Shown: in pieces, positions 7,290-15,160 of the stretch
How positions within the stretch are numbered: the stretch's first letter is position 1
Layout of the letters: each line of letters opens with the position of its first letter
Origin: Neobacillus mesonae
GTDB taxonomy: Bacteria; Bacillota; Bacilli; Bacillales; Cytobacillaceae
Direction: 5' to 3'
Assembly (NCBI RefSeq): GCF_023715155.1
Contig: NZ_JAMBNQ010000003.1
Coordinates: 1 to 64,000, forward strand
DNA length: 64,000 bases
Made by a program: the position numbers and the translations under genes
The notes under the pieces: model-generated
Told to the model about the DNA's origin: nothing
What the model saw: only the letters and a program-made list of their open reading frames with translations
Databases searched by the model: none

Positions 7290-8732
7290 TTATTCGCCTT
7301 TTTGGCTTAGTAGCTGAACGATTTCTTTTAAATCGGTTTTTGTTCCCACGTTTCCGGGAAAAATGACATAGGCCATGCCAGGATATTTGGCTTCATCACC
7401 AGTTTTCCAGACAGGGATTCCCGGCCTGATTTGTCCGGCAACGGTTGCTCTTTTTACCTTCAGCCCTTTGGTTCCTATATCACTTGAAGTAATGCCGCCT
7501 TTGGCAATCAAGAAATTAGGTCTGACCTGTAATTTATCCACAATTCCTGTCACCGCATCAGAAATGGCTATGGAAAGCTTTAATTCTTCTTCTTTTTTGT
7601 CAGGTCCAAGGTCAAGTCTCTCTCTTTGAGTATAAACTGCGACATTTTTCCCTGACTGGAGAAGCGATTCTGTTAAGTCCTGGACACGGCGGCATTCTTT
7701 ACTGAATAATGCAGGGTGTAAAACCAGATGACTGTCCAATTCGATAAATTCGATTGTTTCTAAAGTCTTTAATTCCTCAAGCTGTTCGGTGGTTTTTTTG
7801 ACATGGGAACCAATCATCACGAGTCCGCCATTCCCTGTTTCTTCAGTAATCAGCTCTTCCCTGGTGAGAAGTGCTTTATTACGTACTCCGCCAATTACTT
7901 TTGGAAAAGCAGCCGCAGTTCTAAACAGGAAGTTCTTGCCTGCATTGATGGCTTGTACTAAGCAAGTCGTAAAAATTTTAACATCGATTTCATCTACGGC
8001 ATTCACAACCACTTTGTTAAAATCATGGACTCCAAGAAGCTGTTTCGTGATGTTTTCATATTCTAATCCACGCAGTTGTTCAAGGGATATATACAAAGTA
8101 TCTTCCGCTGTGTATTTTCCATTCGATTTTTCCTCAATCCATTCACCTAAATGGGATTTCGTGTATCCAAATGTCCTGTCTTTGGCGAATTCAGTTTCGC
8201 CGGCAGGCACGAGTTCCCCGCCGTATTGCACATAATGAATATTGTTTATCGTTAAACGTCCGCCTTCTTTAAAAAACGGCAGAATTACTTCTCCATCTAT
8301 TTTCAGGTCCGAGTCCAAGGATTCAATGGTATCCTTAACAACCATTGTTTCAAGCGGGTAATGTCCTCTTAATGTAGAGTCACTGCGGCTGATAATCATA
8401 AACTCCTGGTTAAGCTTATTGGCTGCTTGTACAATATTGGCTGCAGCCTCACGATGATATTTTGTCGTTTCTTCTGCTGTTAACCCACGTGAGTTAGTCA
8501 GGATAAAGAACATCAAGTTGTCTTCTTTCAATCCCTGTTCGATGCTTTCAACAGAGCTGTCAGTATAAACAGAAATATTATTGACTGTTTGAACCCCGGT
8601 TGGATCATCATCTAAAACGATTATTTTTTTGTTTAAGGAGGCAAGTGCTTCTGAAAGTTTATCATCTACACTGTTTGCGTCAACCTTTGGAAGGGTAAGC
8701 AGATTGTCAGTCGTTAAATGATTCTTCAACAT
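7290..8732 (-). CDS. DUF1537 four-carbon acid sugar kinase, second paralogue
   Basis: About 480 aa. It carries a variant N-terminal motif DDDPTGVQT, the substrate motif SRSDSTLRGHYP near residue 117 and C-terminal AKGGITSSDIG and PGNVG motifs. It is only distantly related to the kinase at 3950 and longer by about 30 residues. It is co-transcribed with the dehydrogenase ending at 8742. AGGTG lies before the ATG at 8732; a GTG at 8741 is an alternative start. In L-threonate catabolism a LtnD-type dehydrogenase and an OtnK-type DUF1537 kinase work together, but the isomerase (OtnI) and decarboxylase (OtnC) of that pathway are not in this window. Its substrate is therefore open. Confidence 0.85.
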   Translation of the reverse strand: MLKNHLTTDNLLTLPKVDANSVDDKLSEALASLNKKIIVLDDDPTGVQTVNNISVYTDSSVESIEQGLKEDNLMFFILTNSRGLTAEETTKYHREAAANIVQAANKLNQEFMIISRSDSTLRGHYPLETMVVKDTIESLDSDLKIDGEVILPFFKEGGRLTINNIHYVQYGGELVPAGETEFAKDRTFGYTKSHLGEWIEEKSNGKYTAEDTLYISLEQLRGLEYENITKQLLGVHDFNKVVVNAVDEIDVKIFTTCLVQAINAGKNFLFRTAAAFPKVIGGVRNKALLTREELITEETGNGGLVMIGSHVKKTTEQLEELKTLETIEFIELDSHLVLHPALFSKECRRVQDLTESLLQSGKNVAVYTQRERLDLGPDKKEEELKLSIAISDAVTGIVDKLQVRPNFLIAKGGITSSDIGTKGLKVKRATVAGQIRPGIPVWKTGDEAKYPGMAYVIFPGNVGTKTDLKEIVQLLSQKGE

Positions 8733-8741
8733 CCCATTCAC

Positions 8742-9629
8742 CTATTTCACTTCAACATTTGCTAGTTTTTCATAGTATTTAACCACACCGCAATGGTCTT
8801 CTTTTTCCAGTCCATCTGCCTTTAATGCATGGAAAATTTCTAATAATTGGCTTGATAATGGAAGCGGAACACCAATTTCATGAGCGGTAGTCATGACGTT
8901 ATTCATATCTTTCAGATTGATAGAGATAGGGCCGCCTGGAACGAAATTCCGTTCAAGAATCTTTGGTACTTTTTCTTCAAGCACTGCACTTCCAGCAAAA
9001 CCGCCGCGGATGGCCTGGAACATTTTTTCAATATCAATTCCTGCCTTCGCTGCTAACACCAAGGCTTCAGACATGGCTGCAATATTAAGGTTTACAATAA
9101 TTTGATTGGCTAGTTTGGCTGTTACACCGCAACCATTATCGCCTACCAATACGACCGTTTCTCCCATATCGTAAAGAACAGGGGCAACACTTTCAAAGAT
9201 TTCTTCTTTACCGCCGGCCATAATGGCAAGTGTACCATTAATGGCGCCGATTTCGCCGCCTGATACTGGGGCATCAAGCATATAAACACCTTTTTCCTCC
9301 GCTTTTTTGGCAAGCTCTTTGGAAACATCAGGGGTAATTGAACTCATATCTATAAGGATGGAACCTTCCTTTGCGCCTTCTAAAACCCCGTTTTCACCTA
9401 GGACAACTGCCTTTACATGCTGGCCCGCAGGAAGCATAGTAATGATAATGTCACTTTTTTCGGCAGCTTCCTTTGCTGATTGTGCCGCTGTTGCACCGGC
9501 AGCTGTCAGCTGGTTGACTGCTTCTGGAACAAGATCGTTTACAATTAAAGAATGTCCAGCTTTTAACAGATTTAATGCCATCGGTTTCCCCATAATGCCT
9601 AATCCAATAAAACCAATAGTACGTTTCAT
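8742..9629 (-). CDS. NAD(P)-dependent beta-hydroxyacid dehydrogenase (GarR/LtnD-like)
   Basis: The 295-aa protein has an N-terminal Rossmann motif GFIGLGIMGKPMA. The substrate-binding DAPVSGGEIGA sequence lies near residue 118, and the catalytic lysine is in GVTAKLANQIIV near 169. This is the tartronate-semialdehyde reductase / 3-hydroxyisobutyrate dehydrogenase family. GarR reduces tartronate semialdehyde to glycerate, and LtnD oxidises L-threonate. Coupling to the downstream DUF1537 kinase, with 9 bp between the stop and the likely kinase ATG, favours an acid-sugar (LtnD-like) role. Its promoter region, shared with gntR, holds a cre-like site and two GntR-type palindromes. Confidence 0.88.
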   Translation of the reverse strand: MKRTIGFIGLGIMGKPMALNLLKAGHSLIVNDLVPEAVNQLTAAGATAAQSAKEAAEKSDIIITMLPAGQHVKAVVLGENGVLEGAKEGSILIDMSSITPDVSKELAKKAEEKGVYMLDAPVSGGEIGAINGTLAIMAGGKEEIFESVAPVLYDMGETVVLVGDNGCGVTAKLANQIIVNLNIAAMSEALVLAAKAGIDIEKMFQAIRGGFAGSAVLEEKVPKILERNFVPGGPISINLKDMNNVMTTAHEIGVPLPLSSQLLEIFHALKADGLEKEDHCGVVKYYEKLANVEVK

Positions 9630-9694
9630 GATGAAGCCTCCTCTTTTTAGCTGCTGTATTCCGCAGTTTTTTTACTATTTTGTTATATCTGTAT

Positions 9695-9708
9695 TGTAAG
9701 CGTTTTTA
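9695..9708. promoter_or_regulatory. cre-like CcpA site
   Basis: TGTAAGCGTTTTTA matches the Bacillus cre consensus TGWAANCGNTNWCA at 13 of 14 positions. It lies in the divergent dehydrogenase/gntR promoter region, which fits carbon catabolite repression of the operon. Confidence 0.65.
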
Positions 9709-9714
9709 TTAGTT

Positions 9715-9745
9715 TTGTATACATTTTTGTTAATTTTGTATACAA
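9715..9745. promoter_or_regulatory. Paired GntR operators
   Basis: TTGTATACAT (9715-9724) and the perfect palindrome TTGTATACAA (9736-9745) are 21 bp apart, two helical turns on the same face. Their position between gntR and the dehydrogenase operon is typical of FadR-subfamily GntR operators. Confidence 0.7.
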
Positions 9746-9776
9746 TAATTTAAAAAGAGAGTTTTGAGGTGAGCGA

Positions 9777-10391
9777 ATGACAGAAAAGAAACGTTCTCGT
9801 CCTGCCTATCATCAATCCTATGAAGTGATTAGGGATTGGATTTTAAATGGGGTGCTTTCGGCCGGTACTAAGATAGTTGAAGAAAAAATCGCAGCAGAAT
9901 TGGGAGTCAGCAGAACACCCGTAAGAGAATCTATTCGTAAATTGGAAAACGAGGGGTTGATTGTCAACAAAAGGGTGGTTAAACCATCTGAGAAAGACCT
10001 TCGAAATCTGTTTCAAGTGCGGATTCTTTTGGAGGGGTATTCTGCCAGATGTGCGGCCTCTTTTTTGGGAGAAGATGAGCTCCATTCTTTGTACGAATGT
10101 GTAGAAATTGCAAGAAAAGGGACGAGGGATGAAATCATGAACGTAAATGAACGGTTTCATGAAATCATTGTCACTGCCAGCAATAACCCTGTTATGATTG
10201 ATATTATCGACAGGATGCAATCGATTATTTATCTTTTTCGAAAAACGGCAGTCTTTTCCAACCGCCCTCATTTAATTGATGAACATGAGCAAATTTATCA
10301 AGCTATAAAAGCGGGAGATGGAGAGAAGGCTGAAATACTGATGAAAAACCATCTGCAGGCCGATTTGGATTTTTGTCTGCATTTAATGTAA
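9777..10391 (+). CDS. GntR-family (FadR subfamily) regulator
   Basis: The 204-aa protein has an N-terminal winged helix at residues 10-70 with the GntR recognition sequence ELGVSRTPVRESIRKLENEGL, followed by an all-helical FCD ligand domain. Histidines in NERFHEIIVTAS and HPHLIDEH-like positions could be metal or ligand residues. GAGGTGAG precedes the ATG. It is divergent from the dehydrogenase/DUF1537 operon and very likely represses it, with an acid sugar or its phosphate as inducer (inference). Confidence 0.9.
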   Translation: MTEKKRSRPAYHQSYEVIRDWILNGVLSAGTKIVEEKIAAELGVSRTPVRESIRKLENEGLIVNKRVVKPSEKDLRNLFQVRILLEGYSARCAASFLGEDELHSLYECVEIARKGTRDEIMNVNERFHEIIVTASNNPVMIDIIDRMQSIIYLFRKTAVFSNRPHLIDEHEQIYQAIKAGDGEKAEILMKNHLQADLDFCLHLM

Positions 10392-10485
10392 GGGTACAGA
10401 ACGTGGGGGGACGGCCGTATAGTTTCCAAGTGTCCATTATGTATTCTAAATGAGATTTATTTAGTGATCATTTTTAGAGGATGAA

Positions 10486-10540
10486 AGAACCAAAGCCATT
10501 TGGTGCAACTTGTGCGGGTGGATGGCTTTGGTCTTATGTA
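10486..10540 (+). terminator. Hairpin downstream of gntR
   Basis: ACCAAAGCCAT pairs with ATGGCTTTGGT around an 18-nt loop. The following T-run is weak (CTTATG), so termination strength is uncertain. Confidence 0.5.
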
Positions 10541-10544
10541 AAAG

Positions 10545-10700
10545 GTAAACAAAATTTAAAACTTTGGAAAATGTCAGCTGCAGCGCCTATCCATTTTCAT
10601 CGATGATGAAGCTCTTCGATTATCCAGCACAAAGATTTTGCTTTTAGCAGCTCGAGGTTAAGGTTAAATAACCTGCGTCCCCGTAAAGTCAAAAGAGCGT
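10545..10700. repeat. Degenerate dispersed repeat, copy C
   Basis: Short blocks such as CAGCTGCAGCGCCTATCC, TTATCCAGCACAAAG and CAGCTCGAGG recall the dispersed repeat at 3760 and related Bacillaceae intergenic repeats, but in a scrambled, eroded form. No gene is visible. Confidence 0.45.
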
Positions 10701-10727
10701 TTATGGTTCGCAGAATAAGAAATCTTC

Positions 10728-10985
10728 TTCAGGATCAGACCGGTCGTGAAATCAAGAACCAGTCTTTAATCCCGCCTTTTGAAGACAAAACCGGTGGTGA
10801 AACCAAAGAACCGGTCTTTAATCCCGGCTCTTGAGGACAAAACCGGTGGTGAATCCCAGGAACCAGTCTTTAATCCCCCCTCTTGAAGATAAAACCGGTG
10901 GTAAAACCAAGGAACCAGTCTTTAAAAAAAGCCTCTTGAAGACAAACCCATGGTAAACCCCAGGAACCAGTCTTTAAATTTTCTC
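10728..10985. repeat. Five-unit ~52-bp tandem repeat array
   Basis: About five units carry an AAAACCGGTGGTGAAACC-like block followed by GGAACCAGTCTTTAATCCC. The clearest unit measures 52 bp. It is unrelated in sequence to the array at 9-632 but has the same unit length. The later units decay: the fourth has poly-A in place of the CCC block. Non-coding. Confidence 0.85.
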
Positions 10986-11034
10986 GTTGGCGCTAGCCTC
11001 TTATAGGAAAATATAAAAAATGTTTTATGTGGAT

Positions 11035-11126
11035 AACTTCGAACTAGTTACTTGAATCCACTGCAGCGTCCAGCCCCTCGAGTTCATAAGCTGTCCCCCT
11101 TCGCAGGTGCTTGTGCTTTTTGTTCT
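11035..11126. repeat. Dispersed repeat remnant, copy D
   Basis: Contains ACTGCAGCGTCCAGCCCCTCGAG, split by natural variation, then CATAAGCTGTCCCCCTTCGC and AGGTGCTTGTGCTTTT. This belongs to the broad family of Bacillaceae intergenic repeats built around CAGCCCCTCGAG and GGCGCTTGCGCTTTT. It ends exactly where the small ORF at 11127 begins. Confidence 0.6.
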
Positions 11127-11285
11127 TCACCAATCATCATCATATTCTGCATCTAAATTGTCCATGATTCTGGTTTGTTCCCATTCCTCACGAGTGATAC
11201 CGGATGACAGAATTTCGTTTTGAACCTCGGCGCTGTTCCATTCCTCATCCCATGAATTTCTGCGGTAATTTGGATTTAAAGACAA
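11127..11285 (-). CDS. Small acidic hypothetical protein (52 aa)
   Basis: A TTG start at 11285 follows GGAGGTG with 6-8 nt spacing. An in-frame ATG 6 nt upstream is too close to the Shine-Dalgarno sequence. The product is rich in Asp, Glu, Asn and Trp, contains repeated EEW motifs (WDEEW, TREEWEQ) and ends in AEYDDDW. I do not recognise the family. It has no signal peptide or membrane segment. It lies upstream of and in the same direction as no other gene, so it is monocistronic. Confidence 0.55.
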   Translation of the reverse strand: MSLNPNYRRNSWDEEWNSAEVQNEILSSGITREEWEQTRIMDNLDAEYDDDW

Positions 11286-11355
11286 TACCATCACCTCCAA
11301 AATTTAGCATTGCCAAATTGGGAAGGATTAATAAAGAATTTAATACCAAAGTGCT

Positions 11356-11389
11356 AAAAAAATCGGCGGGAAGACACCCCGCCGATTTT
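11356..11389 (-). terminator. Terminator of the purine permease gene
   Basis: AAAATCGGCGGGG/CCCGCCGATTTTTTT read on the minus strand forms a GC-rich hairpin with a T-run, 14 bp after the permease stop. Confidence 0.9.
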
Positions 11390-11402
11390 CCTTATCATAA
11401 TA

Positions 11403-12701
11403 TTACTGCAAAAATGCCAGCTGTATAAAAAATAGTACCGCAAATACATAAAGCAGCGGGTGAATCTCACGCCATTTTCCTTTGGCCAATTTTAACACCG
11501 GGTAGCTGATAAATCCAAGAGCAATACCAGTTGAAATACTTGACGTTAACGGCATGCTCAAGATGGTCAAAAATGCCGGGAAGGCTTCATCTAATTCATT
11601 CCAGCGGATTTTAGCGATGCTCCCCATCATCAGACTGCCCACGATAATTAAAGCAGGCGCGGTAATCGCTGATAGACCGGAAACAGCACTGACGAGCGGA
11701 CCAAAGAAAGCAGATATGATAAATAAAACCGCAACGGTCAGCGATGTCAGCCCGGTCCGGCCGCCGGCAGCAACTCCTGATGTTGATTCAATAAAGGCAG
11801 TCGTCGGGCTTGTCCCAAATATGGCCCCGACAGCTGTTCCCAAAGAGTCGGAAAGCAGGGCATGACGGGCACGCGGCAGTTTGTCGCCTTTCATTAATCC
11901 CGCTTGATTGGCAACCCCAATCATGGTTCCAGTGGTATCGAAAATTGTAACTAAAATAAAGGAAAATACCACAGCATAAAGGCTGTGCTGAATCACATCG
12001 CCAAAGGCGGTAACTGGACTTTCAATCATTAATCCTTCCGGCAAAGACGGAAAGCCGATAAACCCTTTTTCAAATGAAAGCTGGCCTGTGAAGAAGGCAA
12101 TCAAACCGGTAACAATCATTCCAATAAATAAGGCTCCATTCAGTCGAAATAGCATCAATATAAGGGTGACGGCAAGACCGATAATGGTTAAAACTGCTGA
12201 TGATGTATGCAGATTACCCAGCCGTACCAAATTTTCAGGGTCTGCCGTAATGATTTTGGTCAACCGCAGACTGATAAAGGCAATAAACAGACCAATACCC
12301 GCAGTTATTCCATATTTTAAGTTCTCCGGGATAGCCTCGATTAATTTTTCCCTCAGGGGTGTCAAGGATAAGATGACAAAAATGATTCCGGCAACAAACA
12401 CAGCAGCAAAGGCTGTTTCATAAGGTATATGCTGCGGACCGCCGACAACTGAATAAGCAAAGTAAGCGTTGAGACCCATACCCGGTGCAATAGCAATCGG
12501 ATAGTTTGCAAAAAACGCCATCCAGAGTGTACCGACAACAGCGGCAATGATGGTGGCAGTAAAAACCTGATCAAATGGAACTCCGGCATCAGAAAGTATG
12601 AATGGATTTACCACAACAATATACACCATGGTAAAAAAAGTTGTGATCCCTGCAATCAACTCTGTTTTGGTATTTGTATTATTTTCTTTCAATTTAAACA
12701 T
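11403..12701 (-). CDS. NCS2/AzgA-type purine permease
   Basis: The 432-aa integral membrane protein has about 12 hydrophobic segments. Motifs typical of the guanine/hypoxanthine/adenine permease (PbuG/PbuO) branch are present: VNPFILSDAG near residue 35, APGMGLNAYF near 75, FDTTGTMIGVANQAG near 255 and GTSPTTAFIESTSGVAAGGRTG near 300. It imports purine bases with protons. An ATG 12 codons upstream is rejected because GGAGG lies 5 nt before the ATG at 12701. No purine riboswitch is visible in its leader. It borders the acid-sugar cluster but is separated from it by repeats, so a functional link is unlikely. Confidence 0.9.
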   Translation of the reverse strand: MFKLKENNTNTKTELIAGITTFFTMVYIVVVNPFILSDAGVPFDQVFTATIIAAVVGTLWMAFFANYPIAIAPGMGLNAYFAYSVVGGPQHIPYETAFAAVFVAGIIFVILSLTPLREKLIEAIPENLKYGITAGIGLFIAFISLRLTKIITADPENLVRLGNLHTSSAVLTIIGLAVTLILMLFRLNGALFIGMIVTGLIAFFTGQLSFEKGFIGFPSLPEGLMIESPVTAFGDVIQHSLYAVVFSFILVTIFDTTGTMIGVANQAGLMKGDKLPRARHALLSDSLGTAVGAIFGTSPTTAFIESTSGVAAGGRTGLTSLTVAVLFIISAFFGPLVSAVSGLSAITAPALIIVGSLMMGSIAKIRWNELDEAFPAFLTILSMPLTSSISTGIALGFISYPVLKLAKGKWREIHPLLYVFAVLFFIQLAFLQ

Positions 12702-12848
12702 AGCGTCCTCCGTAAACACGAACAATTTTAACAGCAATAAATATAATATTCGTTTTATATCAGGATTTCAATAGAGAATTTTATTTTTCCCAAATAAATT
12801 GTGATTTATCCTAGAGCTGGAAATGGGGTTCACGGTATGGACAGCACC

Positions 12849-12877
12849 AAAAAAGACCTGTATCCCAGGTCTTTTTT
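12849..12877. terminator. Terminator downstream of the amidase-glucosaminidase gene
   Basis: AAAAAAGACCTG pairs with CAGGTCTTTTTT. It is symmetric and so works in both directions, and it follows the minus-strand gene ending at 12888. Confidence 0.9.
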
Positions 12878-12887
12878 GAAAAACGAT

Positions 12888-15011
12888 TTAAGAATTAAGA
12901 TTTTGCCGGGTGGTTTCCAGGTGCTGAATGGTTGTGTGAATCATTCTTTCATATATATCTATAATATTTTGCCCGTAATCTCGGCCAGGAACAGCCCATT
13001 TTCCGTTTAAGGCGTACCATGTCGGAGCAGAGCCTCTGTCCACTAAGTCAAAGCGGGGGTCGACCAGCGGGTATTGGCTTGGTAATTTGTTTGTCGTGGC
13101 ATAGGCAAATAAATGCTGCAGTTGTGCAAGTACACCTTCTTCTTGAGTTACGAAACTTGCTCCCCGGACCTTGGATCCTGTTGCCCCTAAACCTGCGAAG
13201 TTATTTTGGTCAGGTTTCACATCACCGGTAAACCGAAAATAATCTGTTTCCAGTATGGCTTGTGCAAAGGCAACGTCTCCTCTAATTCCATAGTAATCTC
13301 CAAAGATGAGATAGTAACTTCCTAAATCAGGCGCTTTCGGATTAATCGTCTTCACAAACCGGTTCATATGCTCTGGAGAAAGAAAAGTTGGTCCTAAAAT
13401 GGTAAATCCAGATGGATTTCCGTTAACCGGGTCAATGACAGGATTGTTATTGGAGGAATCACTGCCTGTATCTCTGCTGGATTCGCTTCCGTCACTGCTC
13501 GGTTGGCTGCTGCTTCCAGTCCCTGTGCTTTTGTTGGCATTCCCGCTTGCATTTCCGCTGCCTGGAGTACTGCTTCCAGCCCCAGCTGTTTTTCCGCTCT
13601 GGCTGCTTTTTTGAGTAACCGAACTGCCTGAATCGATGACAATGAACGCATCATCATACCCGGCTTTTTCCATCTTGTTTAGAAGTGTATCTGCAGGCGG
13701 GCGGCTGGAAAAAGCCCCAACCCGGACACGGTACCAGGTTTTTCCTGAGATTTGGGCCGTTACAATCTCTGGTTTCATCCCCATCTTCTTAAGCTCAGCT
13801 GCCCTATCCTCGGCATTTGCTTTTGAGGTGAAAGATCCAACCATGACCTCAAAACTCGTTCCAGATTGGCCTTGATTGTCAGCAGCTTTGCCATTTTCAA
13901 TGACAATGAACGCATCATCATACCCGGCTTTTTCCATCTTATTTAGAAGTGTATCTGCAGGCGGGCGGCTGGAGAAAGCCTCAACCCGGACACGGTACCA
14001 GGTTTTTCCTGAGATTTGAGCCGTTACAATCTCTGGTTTCATCCCCATCTTCTTAAGTTCAGCTGCTCTATCCTCGGCATTTGCTTTTGAGGTGAAAGAT
14101 CCAACCATGACCTCAAAACTCGTTCCAGATTGGCTTGGATTGTCAGCAGCCTTTCCTTTTTCAATGACGATAAACGAATCATTATATCCTGCCTTTTCCA
14201 TCTCGTTAAGAAGTAATTCTGCAGGATGACGGCTGGAGAAAGTCCCAACCCGGACACGGTACCAAGTCTTTCCTGAAATTTGAGCCGTTACAATCGACGA
14301 TTTTACCCCGATTTTCCCAAGCTCCTTAACCCTATCCTCGGCATTTGCTTTTGAGGTAAAGGATCCAACCATTACTTCATAAACCGTTCCGGTCACCGTT
14401 TCTGCCGGTTTGCTTGGACTGGCAGGCGTTTTTGGTGCGGCTGGCTTCGGTGGTGCGCTAGTTTTCCTTTTCAGTCCGAATGCTTTGGCAAGACCATTGG
14501 CATGCCCCTGTGCGACATCCTGCCTCCAGGAAGATTTTTTCATTAAAGCGGCATCATGGCCGTTATCAATAAAGCCGTTCTCTGTTAGCATGGCTGGCAT
14601 TGTTGATTCGCGGAGTACATGAAAATTGGCTTTTTTCGTGCCGCGTTCTTTTAATTGGTTCATTTTTAACACTTCAGAATGGATAATATTTTGATATCTG
14701 GCTGTACTAGAGGAATTTGATAAACCACTGTAAATATAGTCCTCGTATCCTTGAGCAGTTTGGTTGTCCGAATTGATGTGAATGGCTAGGAAGAAATCAG
14801 CCCCCCAATGATTGGCTTCCGTTGTCCGCTGGCTTAAGCCTTTAGTCGTATCACTTGTCCGGCTCATTTTTACTTGTACATTTTCATAGTCATGGAGCAG
14901 GATATCGCGCAATTTGAGTGCAATATCCAGTGTCACGTCTTTCTCGTTCAGCCCATGTCCTTGGGCACCTGAATCATTGCCGCCATGACCTGGGTCTAAA
15001 TAAAGCTTCAT
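12888..15011 (-). CDS. Bifunctional autolysin: amidase, three SPOR domains, glucosaminidase
   Basis: A 707-aa protein. Residues 1-175 are an Amidase_3 (CwlC-like) zinc amidase with the zinc His in DPGHGGND and Glu in LTENGFIDNG. Three SPOR peptidoglycan-binding repeats of 88 residues follow at about 205, 293 and 381. A Ser/Gly/Asn linker spans about 462-527, then a glucosaminidase domain at 530-700 has the catalytic Glu in AQAILETDYF. There is no N-terminal signal peptide, as in mother-cell amidase CwlC, so release at sporulation lysis is plausible. SPOR repeats 2 and 3 are nearly identical, indicating recent duplication. GGGGGA precedes the ATG. It is a paralogue of the gene at 15161. Confidence 0.9.
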   Translation of the reverse strand: MKLYLDPGHGGNDSGAQGHGLNEKDVTLDIALKLRDILLHDYENVQVKMSRTSDTTKGLSQRTTEANHWGADFFLAIHINSDNQTAQGYEDYIYSGLSNSSSTARYQNIIHSEVLKMNQLKERGTKKANFHVLRESTMPAMLTENGFIDNGHDAALMKKSSWRQDVAQGHANGLAKAFGLKRKTSAPPKPAAPKTPASPSKPAETVTGTVYEVMVGSFTSKANAEDRVKELGKIGVKSSIVTAQISGKTWYRVRVGTFSSRHPAELLLNEMEKAGYNDSFIVIEKGKAADNPSQSGTSFEVMVGSFTSKANAEDRAAELKKMGMKPEIVTAQISGKTWYRVRVEAFSSRPPADTLLNKMEKAGYDDAFIVIENGKAADNQGQSGTSFEVMVGSFTSKANAEDRAAELKKMGMKPEIVTAQISGKTWYRVRVGAFSSRPPADTLLNKMEKAGYDDAFIVIDSGSSVTQKSSQSGKTAGAGSSTPGSGNASGNANKSTGTGSSSQPSSDGSESSRDTGSDSSNNNPVIDPVNGNPSGFTILGPTFLSPEHMNRFVKTINPKAPDLGSYYLIFGDYYGIRGDVAFAQAILETDYFRFTGDVKPDQNNFAGLGATGSKVRGASFVTQEEGVLAQLQHLFAYATTNKLPSQYPLVDPRFDLVDRGSAPTWYALNGKWAVPGRDYGQNIIDIYERMIHTTIQHLETTRQNLNS
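13630..14160. repeat. Near-identical 264-bp internal duplication (SPOR repeats 2 and 3)
   Basis: Two in-frame 264-bp units encode SPOR modules that differ by essentially one residue in the aligned core (Glu versus Gly). The first SPOR copy is clearly more diverged. This indicates a recent intragenic duplication. Confidence 0.85.
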
Positions 15012-15160
15012 TTTTCGTATCCCCCATTCTTGTAAAATGGTTTTACATATTTAGAATATGGAAGGGGTTGGAATTCGTGATGAAAACAGTACAAACAGCC
15101 TAAACCTTCCATTATTTATATATGAAAATATGGGATAAAAGGGCAGGGTGAAGAATCTGA

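Noticed and set aside
12702-12848. Purine riboswitch upstream of the purine permease
   Set aside because: No three-way-junction motif or conserved loop sequences could be found in the short leader.
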